This document shows positions 52,430-62,304 of a DNA stretch of 64,000 nucleotides, one piece after another. Source of the stretch: Tigriopus japonicus (taxonomy: Eukaryota; Arthropoda; Copepoda; Harpacticoida; Harpacticidae); assembly GCA_010645155.1 (NCBI GenBank), contig CM021319.1:7461496-7525495 (forward strand), in the 5' to 3' direction. The first letter of the stretch is position 1; each line of letters begins with the position of its first letter. The translations under genes and the position numbers were made by a program. The notes beneath the pieces were generated by a model that had not been told where the DNA came from, did no database searches, and worked only from the letters and a program-made list of their open reading frames with translations.

Positions 52430-52470
52430 CAAAAACCAGACGACCAAAGTCTTTGGTCGTCTGGTTTTTG
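52430..52470. repeat. Perfect 20-bp inverted repeat with a 1-base loop
   Basis: The arm 52,430-52,449 (CAAAAACCAGACGACCAAAG) is followed by one T and its exact reverse complement at 52,451-52,470. A poly-T run precedes it. Perfect pairing over 20 bp with essentially no loop is unusual in eukaryotic DNA because such sequences are unstable. It may be a recent insertion end, a cruciform-forming site or an assembly fold-back. Confidence 0.9.
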
Positions 52471-53499
52471 GAATCACACGATGACTTCATTGTAAATGTA
52501 TCAAAATGCTTTTGGACTTAGATGGTCAGCAAAATGTTGTTATTGTTATTTTCAACCGAGGTCGTCCTCGTCTCTTTCAAATTCACAACAAAGGAGGTGT
52601 CCGCTCTTGCCCGCACTAGAAAAGGTGGAGGGAGGGTGTCGTGTACACTAATATCCATAAGTGGGACAAATATTGATTGTCCGGGGGTCAATAGGCCAAT
52701 GGGTGTTGTTGGTGCACATTGCATACAATAAAAATGGTAACGAATTCAAATATCGTTGCGTTTTTAGTTGCTTCAATCTTTAGTGTTCCTGGCAATTGCT
52801 CAAAATTATTTACATGGTGGCCATTTCCGTATTTCTTGGCAATTTGGGTACAATCCTTTTAACTGGAGTGACCTTGAAAACTTACAAGAGTGTAGAAATC
52901 TAGCAATATAGAAATTCAATGACAGGAAGGAACTCCACAAGACATGATTTTGAGGTTTTTGGAAAAAATGCTTTAAAAATGGCCTTTTTAAATCAAGCAA
53001 AAAAAGTTTTTGCTCAAAAATCATCAATTTCAAATCTGCTCTCTAATAATGATATACCGGCCTGTGAAAAAGTCTAGCACCATTAGCAAAACTTTAAGAA
53101 ATTATCTCTATGCAAATTTAGATATTTTTTGATTCGGAAGTTGTACCTAGGAAACTTATTGCATTGATAGGGATTGATATCATTTGTTAATTTAACGACT
53201 GTTGGCAGCAATGGTAACCTCAAAGCGGACATAGATCTCAAAGAGGATGCAATCGCTCTTCATGGTTCCCCATTGAGACCTTGAGATTGGCCATGATGCT
53301 GTGGTGAACCCTGCAAGCTTTGAACTCAATATGCCTCTAGATACTCGAACTAGTACAAGTCCTGGGCAGCAGTGAGTTGCACTTATGGGCTGGGACTCTA
53401 TCCTGTTACAAAAGAAAGAATGACTTCCCAAACTTATTCATCAGTTTTTGGTTATTTAAGGAACAGTTACTACGTTTTTTTTTACGTAACTACTAAGGT

Positions 53500-53523
53500 C
53501 TACCGACCTTTTGCGGTCGGTAG
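53500..53523. repeat. Short GC-rich stem-loop
   Basis: CTACCGACC and GGTCGGTAG pair perfectly over 9 bp around a TTTTGC loop. It lies about 410 bp beyond the GET4 poly-A signal, in AT-rich flank; function unknown. Confidence 0.6.
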
Positions 53524-53931
53524 CAAAAAGTTATGTCCTGTTTCAACTGAAGGCATTTGTTCATCAATTGACGTCACAAGGCTTAAAATCATCACCGATG
53601 CTGGATGTTAGGGCTTTGGAATATAAATTGTGCCTTCCGATCCGAGGATAGTCATTCAGGCTTTCTGCCATTTTCAACCTCTTACTGTTTCGGTACGCTT
53701 TACAGATTCATTGCTTTTTTCAAGACTTTCTACCCACCCAGTATTTTCAATAATCACTTTATCAGGTTTTACTAATACTTCATTACCAATCTCTGCAAGC
53801 CACTGAAAATTGCACTTCAGTTTCTTCAAAAAACGAAATGATAAAGAAAGTCCATAGATTTCCATACCTTACCAAAAAAGGTTTTAAATTTAAACTGATT
53901 CGGCGAAAAATCGATCGATGTCAATTCTTTC

Positions 53932-53937
53932 TTTATT
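53932..53937 (-). promoter_or_regulatory. Probable poly-A signal of GET4
   Basis: AATAAA on the minus strand (TTTATT on plus), 131 bp beyond the GET4 stop codon, the first canonical hexamer downstream. Confidence 0.6.
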
Positions 53938-54067
53938 GTTGTGATTTAAACAAACGTAAATTTTCCTTGATTTCTGTTAGTAAAATCGTACAAGCTCATC
54001 CGACAAAATGGATGAAGGGTGTGGAATTGCGGACAACCACGGAGTCATCCAGTCCCGACCGCAATCT

Positions 54068-56249
54068 TTAGTCCAAGTCTTCTGTTTCCATGCGAGCTTT
54101 TGGCCCGGGTTTGGCGGCTCTTGTATTGGAGGCTCGAGCCCCTTGGGAGGGTCCAGAATGCGAGGCAGATTCATCCGAATCTGAATTATCGTCGTCATTG
54201 AATGCACTGAACATTTGATCGAACAGTCCCGAAAAGAGATTGGGCTGGGCGTTCCTCCGTGGAGGAGGTAACCCAAAGAAGCTCTGACCGATTTTATCCA
54301 CAAATTGGAAGTAATTGGGGTCCCTGAGATCATCGAAAGAGATCGTTAAGAACTTCAGTGTATCAACTCGAAGACTAAAGCGGGACATGCAAGCTTTGGA
54401 CTCTTTTTTGAGCGTGGATATTGTGCGCACGAAAATGAAAGCAGTTGTAGAACTAACATTAAAATTCAACTTTTTTGATCAAGGATGGAGAGAACGAGCT
54501 CGGTTTTGAAAATTTGACGTTTTGCCCATGGGCCCAAAACTTTCTTGTCATACGGTAAACGAAAATTTCTTTACTCACCGGTCTAGACACCGTTTGTATT
54601 TCTCAATGAGAATACTAAACACCGCCAGGGACTGCTTAGTATCAATGGCTAGCAGCAAAAGCCAAACAAAATTCAACAATGGGTGCCCATAGGGCGGACC
54701 CCGTCGGATGGAGGGGTGGGCTTCGGTGTATGTTTTGAGCGTCATCGCCGCCACCAGGTGTTTCTTAAGGCAAATTAACTGAAGAATCGTGCCTACGACA
54801 AAGAGGTCCACTTCACTGGGATAGCCACGTCCAATGTGAAATTCGACTAGCATGGAACCACAGCCTTGACCATCACATGAGAGCAAAAAGTGGTGCCGAG
54901 ACTCGGCGTACCTAAATAACGATTATGAAACTCTTGATTTGTTCATGATGTCCTTACTAAATCGCAATTCACACTTTGTACGGCTGAAATTGATTACCTT
55001 TGAGATCGCCACAAATGGTGAGCGACTAATTGATGAACCCGCGGATGTCCTTGAGTGGAACCCGGCCGGGTGGACCACTGGATGGCCGTGGCCATGAGAC
55101 CGTCTTTTTCGGCGTGATTCTCAGGTACAAGTGCGTACAACCTGGTCAAAAATAGCAATTGATGAAATGCGTTTTCTCAGGAATGAAAACATAAGAACAT
55201 GACAAAACATCGCCAACAAGAACGTAAATAGTTTATCTTATGTAAAAATATAAAGCGGTTTTAGTCTACCATTACCACACTGCAGGCTCAAAAACTGAGG
55301 GTAAAACCAAGATTTGTGATGGGTGATTGAGACGTTCGTAGGGTAGAAAACTTACTGAGCTACTCGTTGACACGGGGATTCGGTCACGCCCACCTGGCCT
55401 TTGATGAGCACGTCTAAATAAGCGCGGGTTAAATCCACGCCGGAACCCACTTGGCCTTGTCGCAGAAATAATAAGGCTCCTTCATATAACAGGGGTTCCA
55501 AATCCGCGAATTTTTGTGCGCTAGATAACCTGAAAAGCGATAAAGATGTGGATCTTTCTCGTTTCCATGAAATGAACAGGGATAATACAAATAGTCTAAA
55601 ATCAAAAGTAATCGGTAAATGTCAGCCAAAGGACGGCTAAAAATAAGATTATTCTTCACTGCTTACTGTTTAAAAAGAAAAAGCGTTTCAATTAAAATGT
55701 CATGACGAAAGAGTTGGATAAATTAATTTACGGTAAATGATTTGCCTGACATCATGAAAGATAGAAACAAAGTAAACCGTTCCGTTTGCCGATGAGTTAG
55801 ACAACAAAATGATATTTTTAGTATGATAATTATGTTTACTGCCACGCTTGATATCATCGAACAATGTTCACGGGTCAGTAAATTCGTAGTGGATGTGTTA
55901 CGGTAATTGTATCCTATTTCAAACTCAAAGCAGCCCTCGAATTTAACGTTGGAACCGCGTAATCTTTTCATTATGTCACATTCTCTTTTATTAACGATCC
56001 GATTAGCCCTTAATGGTTCTTTTCTACCTTGAAGATCTGGACCATTCGACTACGTTAAACTTGTAAGACTAGACAAGACCCAAGGAAACGATTATTTATC
56101 GTTTCTCTTTTTTGCTCTTACCGGAAGTAAAGGGTGCGATACATCTGATGGGCCTCGTAGTAATCGCCAGCCTCGAGGGCCATCTTTAATTTGGCTTTGA
56201 CTCGGGCCGCGCCCGAAGATCGCCCCGGAACACCAATCGAGGCGGACAT
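54068..56249 (-). CDS. GET4: GET4, subunit of the GET/TRC tail-anchored protein targeting complex
   Basis: GET4 (TRC35) is a cytosolic alpha-solenoid protein that, with UBL4A and BAG6 in animals, passes tail-anchored membrane proteins to the GET3/TRC40 ATPase for insertion into the ER. Five exons with consistent phases and GT-AG sites: 56,249-56,122; 55,529-55,356; 55,141-54,998; 54,911-54,579; 54,323-54,068. They give 344 residues (human about 327). Diagnostic matches are [16 protein letters not shown] (28-43), a GALLF block, [17 protein letters not shown], a GCGSMLVEF segment, HPSIRRGPP with [14 protein letters not shown], and [12 protein letters not shown]. The C-terminus is a Ser/Asp-rich tail, as in homologues. 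The start is the only in-frame ATG upstream of the conserved region. No key region is missing. Confidence 0.95.
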
Positions 56250-57740
56250 CACGCCAAAACGCACCCAAACTCGATTCACCCCCGACAAACACGACAAGAA
56301 GAACAACCGATTCGGTTCCAATGGAGGGTCTAATAATTAATTAGACGGACGCGCGCCGATCTCACTGGGAACCACTGGGATTAGACATGGATTTCGGGGT
56401 GGTCTTTTGGACTTGATTTCGAGTTATCATCAGTCTGTGTCTTCCTTTCTCTCTCTCTCGGATTCTAGAACCACAACATCAATCAGCAGTCAAAAGTGAC
56501 CAACCAGGGTGACCGGAAGGTTAAGCAAAATAATGCTCGACCTGTAGATAAACAGCTATTCATTAATTTGTGTGTTTTTGTGTTATTTTGTGTCAATAAT
56601 TGTGTGAATAATAAGTGTCAGTAATTTGTGTCAATATTGTGGTGACTGATGGGATCGGTGCAGAGAGATGTATGGTAAAGAGAGTTCTTCAAATTTAACG
56701 AACTGAGGAATAATCCATGCCATAGTAGTGATGGGTTTCGAGTTGGGAGTGAAGCCGCATTTGACTCGAAGTTGCTATCAAAGAAGGGGGTTGTATTAAA
56801 CTTTTTGAACAAAGAGTAATCGATTTCGAGTTGGCACTACTGCCATATTTTACTTAGAAATTTGATATCTTGCCCTTTGAGAAGTTAAGCGGTGGCAAGT
56901 TTTTGAACCCTTAAGAACCGAAATAACAAAACTATGTATGGCAAAAATCGAACTCGAAAAAGTTCTTCATTTTTAAAACTATTCTAAAAGTGGTGTTTTT
57001 TCCTGTAACAAACAAAACTTTTTTGTTAGGTTGAAGTAGACCTTTCAAGCAAGACAATTGATAACATGTAAAAATGCAATTACTCTCAATTACATTTTTC
57101 AAGGAATTGGCCCACTTCTGTTAGTGTTAAGCAACAAACAAAGCACAAACAATCGCAAAATAATTTAGTGTTTGAACATTAAATGGCCACCGTATTCAAC
57201 ACAGTCTCTATAATTGTAGCTCTGAAGCCTCTGATGGCCATAAAGCCAAAAATTATTCAGCAGCGTGAGAACCACGGTTTTTCTTTCGATTCGGAAAATC
57301 AAGCATTTCCCGTTTAAAGTTGAAAAGAAGGCATGGTGGTAGCTATCACAATCCTATCATATCTTATGATAAATCCTTCATTACTATCTATGATAACATA
57401 CCGTTGCAATATACACCATCCCTAATCTAGATCAGAAAAGAATATAAACAATAAACTTGCGACAATAGCGTTATAAACTAGGTTTAGCCCATCGTAAAAT
57501 TCCTATGAACTATTTATCCAACTTGATCCGTCTCCATTCCGACCGGATGAGCCATTTACGTCCTTGATTAGGTCTATTTGTGCATAATTCAATGTTTCTC
57601 AAACTGGTCACACTTCCCCCTAATTTCATTGTTTTTGTTGACGTTGAAAAACTCAGATCGGTTTTATTTCAGACCGCATTTCCAACCAACCCTTCTTTCT
57701 AACCGGCCTTTTTGGCCGGCATTCCATTCAGTGTTTCACC
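56250..57740. other. Head-to-head intergenic region between GET4 and MED24
   Basis: These 1.49 kb separate two diverging start codons and must hold both 5' UTRs and promoters. I see a TC-rich patch near 56,440-56,460 on the GET4 side, repeated TTTGTGT/TGTGTCA phrases at 56,570-56,640, and AT-rich sequence toward MED24. No TATA box or initiator stands out at a convincing distance on either side. Confidence 0.5.
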
Positions 57741-60700
57741 ATGACTTTGGATCAAATTCAAACCACGAGTGGCGCCATTCAGAGTCTTCTGATCCGAGCT
57801 TGGCGGGAACGATGGTCGGATGTCCAATGGGGCATCCAAATCAAGACCCTGATCCATCGAGGTAAGCTCTCCTCAGCAGCCTAGGTGTGTTCTAATCAAA
57901 CGTGTCTCTCTATAAGTGAGTCCATTTCAGGTTGCACGGGTGACACCTTTCAGTTAGCCCAGATCCTGTTGGACCAAGCCCTCATGGGTCCATCGCCCAA
58001 TGGATTGGTTTTGGGTTTTCTCCGCCATTCTTTGGCCAGTCAGGTCGTTTCTCACGCCTCGGTTTTGTCGGCCGTGGCCAATTTCAAGGATTGGCACAAG
58101 CCTCATGGATCGGGGGCCTTGCTTGACCTCATCACGTCGGCCCAAAGCCACGTTACGTGCAAAGGCCGGCCTGAGGATTGCGTTCAGTTGGCCGTGGCCT
58201 TGCTGCAAGTTCATGGCTGGCTTCTGAACTTGTTGAGTGCCACTTTTCAACGATTGGAAAGACTCCGCGACTCCAAAATTGATAGTCGGAACTATCGAAG
58301 AGCCGTGGACGCCTTGACCTTTTTCACGCAAAATGATTTTGGCCTGACCTTACTCTATATTGGGCGGGGTGAAGACCGGGAAGGCCACGCCCAAGTGGTG
58401 GCCGCCGGGAAGAAGGTGGCCGAATGGACGCGACAAGCTCATCTTTTTGATCCCGATCCGGCGGCTCTGAAGGTTGAAATCAATCAAATCTTGGGCGCAC
58501 TCAAGACGCCCGAACCCTTGCGGATCCCGCCTCCACCCGTGCCCATGTCCCATGTGGGTTCGATTCAACCCATGTTGGCCTATGAAGCTTTATTGCATCC
58601 AACGTCGGATTTGATCTCGCTCAGTCGGCAAATTTATGCTTATGGTCACGGTCAAAGCTTGAACTTTGCCGAACTCGCGTTTCAGGTGCTTCAAAGCTGT
58701 TTGGTCAGTTTTTCGCCCCATTATGAGTTCGATGTGATCCGTTGGGACGCATTTCTGTTTTGGCGTCTGCCTACTTTGATTGAACACTTGGCCTTGCTTA
58801 TGAAGGTCGAGACCGCACAACTCAAAACGCCCACGGATCTCTACCAAGCCTTTGAAAAGTTGTTGAATTGCCACACCCTTCTTAACGCGGTGGATGCCGG
58901 TGGTGAGTGCAACATTATCAAAATCCTCTTGAGTGTCTTGGGTCGAATCAATCCGCGTCTCATGACCGAAACCGAGGTCGATGACGTTCTGAATGGTCGA
59001 GCAGCCAAGATGATTCCACCACCTGAACCTAAAAGCTCGTCTGGGATCAATTCGGATTACAATGAATATGCGGGTATGACGAGTCGCAAAATTGAACTCA
59101 CCTTGAAAGCCGAATCCACCATGGACTCCATCTTGATGACCTTGGACACGGATTACACCAAACCTGACTCCATGGAAGATCTGTTGGGCGTTTTGGCTCA
59201 TATTATTCAAGGCGATAGCGCTGACAAACTCTTGGGTGTTTCCTTGGCCATTGGCAAATTCCCAGAGTTCATTCGTAGTATGGTCAAGTTCAACCAGCAA
59301 GCTCAAGAAAGCCAAGGCGAATCCGTGAAGAATTCGCTTTTGCGGGCGGCCCTCTTTGATATGACGTTTCTTATGTTAATCTACAGCGCACAAAGATCTG
59401 GAAGCGAGGTGACTAAAGATTTTTAGTGGATTTTGGTTTTCCTATGTGATTTGCTTTACAATGTGATGTTTTTTTGAAGGTTGTATTGGCCGAGGCCAAA
59501 GGAACGTTTGTCGAAGGCTGGCTGAGGGATATGTTTATCGAAGATGGAAATATTAAGCCAGTTCATCAAGATTCTCCTGGTGAGAATACCATGGTTGATA
59601 ATCTGCTTCAACAATTGCACTCCGGGGATCTTAGAACTCAGGTAATGAAGTTGAACGAAAACTTTGAGGCTTTCCCTTTTTTTTATTTCTTTTTTATTGT
59701 TTTATTTTAGGTGGTGAAATGGCAAAATGTGTGTGCGAATATTCACTTGGCTATGAAAGAAATGGTATTTGCATCGTCAAGTAAGCTGGTAGACTCTAAC
59801 ACCTTCAAGAAGATGACCCAAACCCTGTGCTCAAAGTTGTGTGCTTTGCCTGTTTGCGTCCTCACCTGGTTAATCAGTTACAAGACTTGTGTGGCTGATG
59901 GTAAACTCCGAATGGGACATTTTATTCAGGATTTTCTGCTCCTTCTAGATCAGGAGGACGTTTTTGTATCAGACATGCCACACAAAGCTGAGCGTCTAGC
60001 CTTAATGAAGACAATTTTGGGTCGCATTTTGAAGGACGTAGGAATCGTACCTCAATCCCCTTCATTAAAATGTCCCATGGGGTTGCTTTTGGCCAATAAC
60101 GCCGAATCTTTGAGCATTGCTCTCAAGAAAGAATGGGTTAAGGTTACGACCCTTGGACGACTCGATATCTCAAACGTCTACAACCTTTTGGAACTGTACA
60201 AAACTGGAGGCTCCGTTTGGTTCACATCTGTGTTGATTGACGAGCTCTTCTCGATTGTGTATCAAGACCAATTGGACAAATGGTGCAATCTGCTGGTGTC
60301 CATTTTTCATATCGATTTGGAGCAATGCACTTTGGCGCTTCTGCTCCGAGTGATTCCAGGATATCTAACGTGTCGGAACAAGAAATACCGTTTAACCGAT
60401 CCTCATGGAACCACAGTGGCCAAAGTGCTTGTTTCGTGCCTGTATTCAGTTCTCATTCCGGACCATCTAAACTACAAGAACCCAGTCAAGACAGGAAGGA
60501 AGAGGTCGATTGCTCAAACAGATTGGGAAAACGATTTACCTACCGCGAAAATGCACAAAATTCTCGGTGATATCGGCGAAGAAGAAACGACCTCCTTCTC
60601 TGCCATACCCAATAACTATGTCTCAAAACCGGAAATGACCAAAGACGATTTCAATGGATCGAGTGTTTCGCAAGCCACCAAATACTTTCTCACCGTTTTG

Positions 60701-60988
60701 CATGCCATCAGCCAAGAGAGTACGCTAACGCCTGCCGTTCATTTTACGGTCAAGTTCTTGGAACAAGCCGCTCTTCAAGGAAAATCCAAGTCTCGTCTCA
60801 TCTTTCACCATCTGAATACGCAAACGATTTTAACGCTTATTAAGATCGTGCCTGAACTCTTCACAATTGGGTTTGCAGCCCAGTTATTCGACAACTCAAG
60901 CTCGACAGGGCGGAAAAATATGGCTAGAACCATTTGTTTATTGCGTAACATTCATCGGAAACGTGAACTGGCCAAAGGAGAATCTTAA
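57741..60988 (+). CDS. MED24: Mediator of RNA polymerase II transcription subunit 24
   Basis: MED24 is a nuclear tail-module subunit of the metazoan Mediator complex, linking activators to RNA polymerase II. Four exons in consistent phase: 57,741-57,861; 57,931-59,408; 59,480-59,641; 59,711-60,988, with three introns of about 70 bp. They encode 1,012 residues, close to human MED24 (about 989). Conserved blocks include RAWRERWSDVQWGI (19-32), ALMGPSPNGLVLGFLRHSL followed by QVVSHASVLSAV near the N-terminus, and VLAEAKGTFVEGWLRDMF at exon 3. An LxxLL-type motif (LLNLL) lies at 138-142. The start ATG has a CACC Kozak context. The tail is tail to tail with the next gene. No frameshift or missing block is seen. 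Confidence 0.97.
60937..60942 (-). promoter_or_regulatory. Candidate poly-A signal of the crystallin-like gene inside MED24 coding sequence
   Basis: AATAAA on the minus strand (TTTATT on plus), 61 bp beyond the stop of the minus-strand gene. It lies within the last exon of MED24, so if used the two mRNAs overlap antisense over coding sequence. Confidence 0.4.
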
Positions 60989-61003
60989 GACATCTTAAAC
61001 AAC

Positions 61004-61838
61004 TTATCCTCGTGGAAATCGGCAATCTTTACGGAGAAACACACTTCGGATTTGATGTGGTCTCATTCCCCATTCCAGGGACGAATTCAAAGCATGGGCT
61101 CCAATAATCCGATATTTTTTTCCATCAAAATTGGGTTGGCTGTTGAATCAGAATGTTAGGTATGAATCTTTGATTGTGATTCAACTTGGACCTTATGTTT
61201 ATGAGACACGAATAATTGACCCCACTCACCTAAAAATGACCCAACAACATTTTCCAAAGGATCGAAGACTCTTCTCATCTAACGATACGTCTTTTACACT
61301 TCCACTTAAAGTGATTTTTCTATCTCCATGTTGTAAATGTAAGCTTGGAAAGAACTCGATTTTGCATTCTTCATTGTCCGTGAAATGATCCGCGTGATAT
61401 CTCCGAAAAGATCGATGATTCCTCCCAGACAAGACATCATTTGCAGATTGTCTTCGACGGGAACGGTCAATTGGAATCGACCTCAAACTTGGTTTTAGCA
61501 CAGCTTTTCCGCTCCAAAGGCCCAGCATAGTTTGGCAAGTATCGAGGGTTTTTAAAAATTCGGCTAAAACAACAAAGCTCCCTAAAATCATCACTAAATC
61601 GTATTCAAAAAGCATGTGATCTTACGATGTCCATGGAAGGCGTCAATGTGTTGAGCCATTTTAGTCATGAAAATACGGCATTGTCGCTGTAAATCATTGC
61701 TTGATCTGAGGAAATCTGGAGAAACCACGTAGAGTTTTCATTTTTAGGTTTTAATAGAAGGCTAGAGTATGTTACCTTACCTATTTGTGACACTAAAATT
61801 GCGACAAAAACCAATTGCCATTTGCTAAATAAGCCCAT
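61004..61838 (-). CDS. Secreted beta/gamma-crystallin-like protein
   Basis: Assembled by reading splice sites. Exons 61,838-61,781; 61,715-61,626; 61,581-61,230; 61,139-61,004, with GT-AG introns of 65, 44 and 90 bp in matching phases, give 211 residues. Residues 1-19 form a signal peptide (hydrophobic VFVAILV core). Residues 20-90 are a helical, Cys-poor region ending in RSRRR (89-93), a furin-type site. From about 122 to 206 there are two Greek-key-like repeats: the second, CCWVIFSQPNFDGKKY (161-176) then EWG and QIRSV, matches the beta/gamma-crystallin pattern (aromatic, x6, Gly; SxRxV end). Cys122, 161, 162 and 206 could form disulfides. Family is clear from the fold signature; function is unknown. 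It converges on MED24 and diverges from the PX-like gene. Confidence 0.8.
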
Positions 61839-62304
61839 GATGGAATTTTTGCAATGGTTTTAAGCAAGTGGCAAGAAGGATGGCTTTTACCCGCACTAGT
61901 TTTCTCGTGGTACCGGAAACGTGATAATGTTCCATTTTTCCTGTCATGACTGCCTAAACTTATCATTCTGCTGAATTCAGAAGGAGTTTAACCACGTTCT
62001 TCTAATAAAAAACCCTTGCATTTTTTTTCATCATACGTTTCTGGTTCACATAATTTCTCTGAGTAGTCAATAAGCGCTTTTAATTTCTCATTAGTTATGT
62101 CATTATCTTCTCTGCCAAGTAAATACTAGGGATTTTGTATAACATCTTAACCCAACGCACACTCAAACCCACGTCGGCATTGATAACGTATTAATACTTA
62201 CATCATCACTTCAAACAATCATAGATAATAGAAATTACAAATGCATTCGATCTTATTCTAGTCTGTCGCAGTTGCTTCTAACGGCCCTTTGAAGAACCGT
62301 CATC
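61839..62304. promoter_or_regulatory. Shared upstream region of two divergent secreted-protein genes
   Basis: 466 bp separate the start codons of the minus-strand crystallin-like gene and the plus-strand PX-like gene, so both 5' UTRs and promoters must lie here. GATAA-type words occur (for example at 62,182 and 62,223) and a CAGTT occurs 30-40 bp before the plus-strand ATG, but I cannot assign a TATA box or transcription start with confidence. Confidence 0.5.

Larger units (their letters stand above)
42201..53931. other. AT-rich non-coding interval before GET4
   Basis: The sequence returns to AT-rich composition and the tetranucleotide tracts thin out. It holds a foldback element (51,515-51,753), a tRNA-like relic (52,289-52,382), a perfect palindrome (52,430-52,470), a short stem (53,500-53,523) and an unassigned small frame (43,711-43,899). 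Nothing else is supportable. Confidence 0.5.

Noticed and set aside
53041..53431. GTGAAAAAGTCTAGCACC, reminiscent of a Tc1-type end, followed by a minus-strand frame
   Set aside because: No partner end was found and the frame shows no DDE transposase motif.
56250..56321. Upstream extension of the GET4 first exon
   Set aside because: The frame is open but contains no ATG, only a TTG; the conserved region and the ATG at 56,249 fit a normal GET4 N-terminus.
58590..59315. 241-codon open frame on the minus strand inside MED24
   Set aside because: It is the antisense shadow of the conserved MED24 exon 2; the plus strand carries the family signature.
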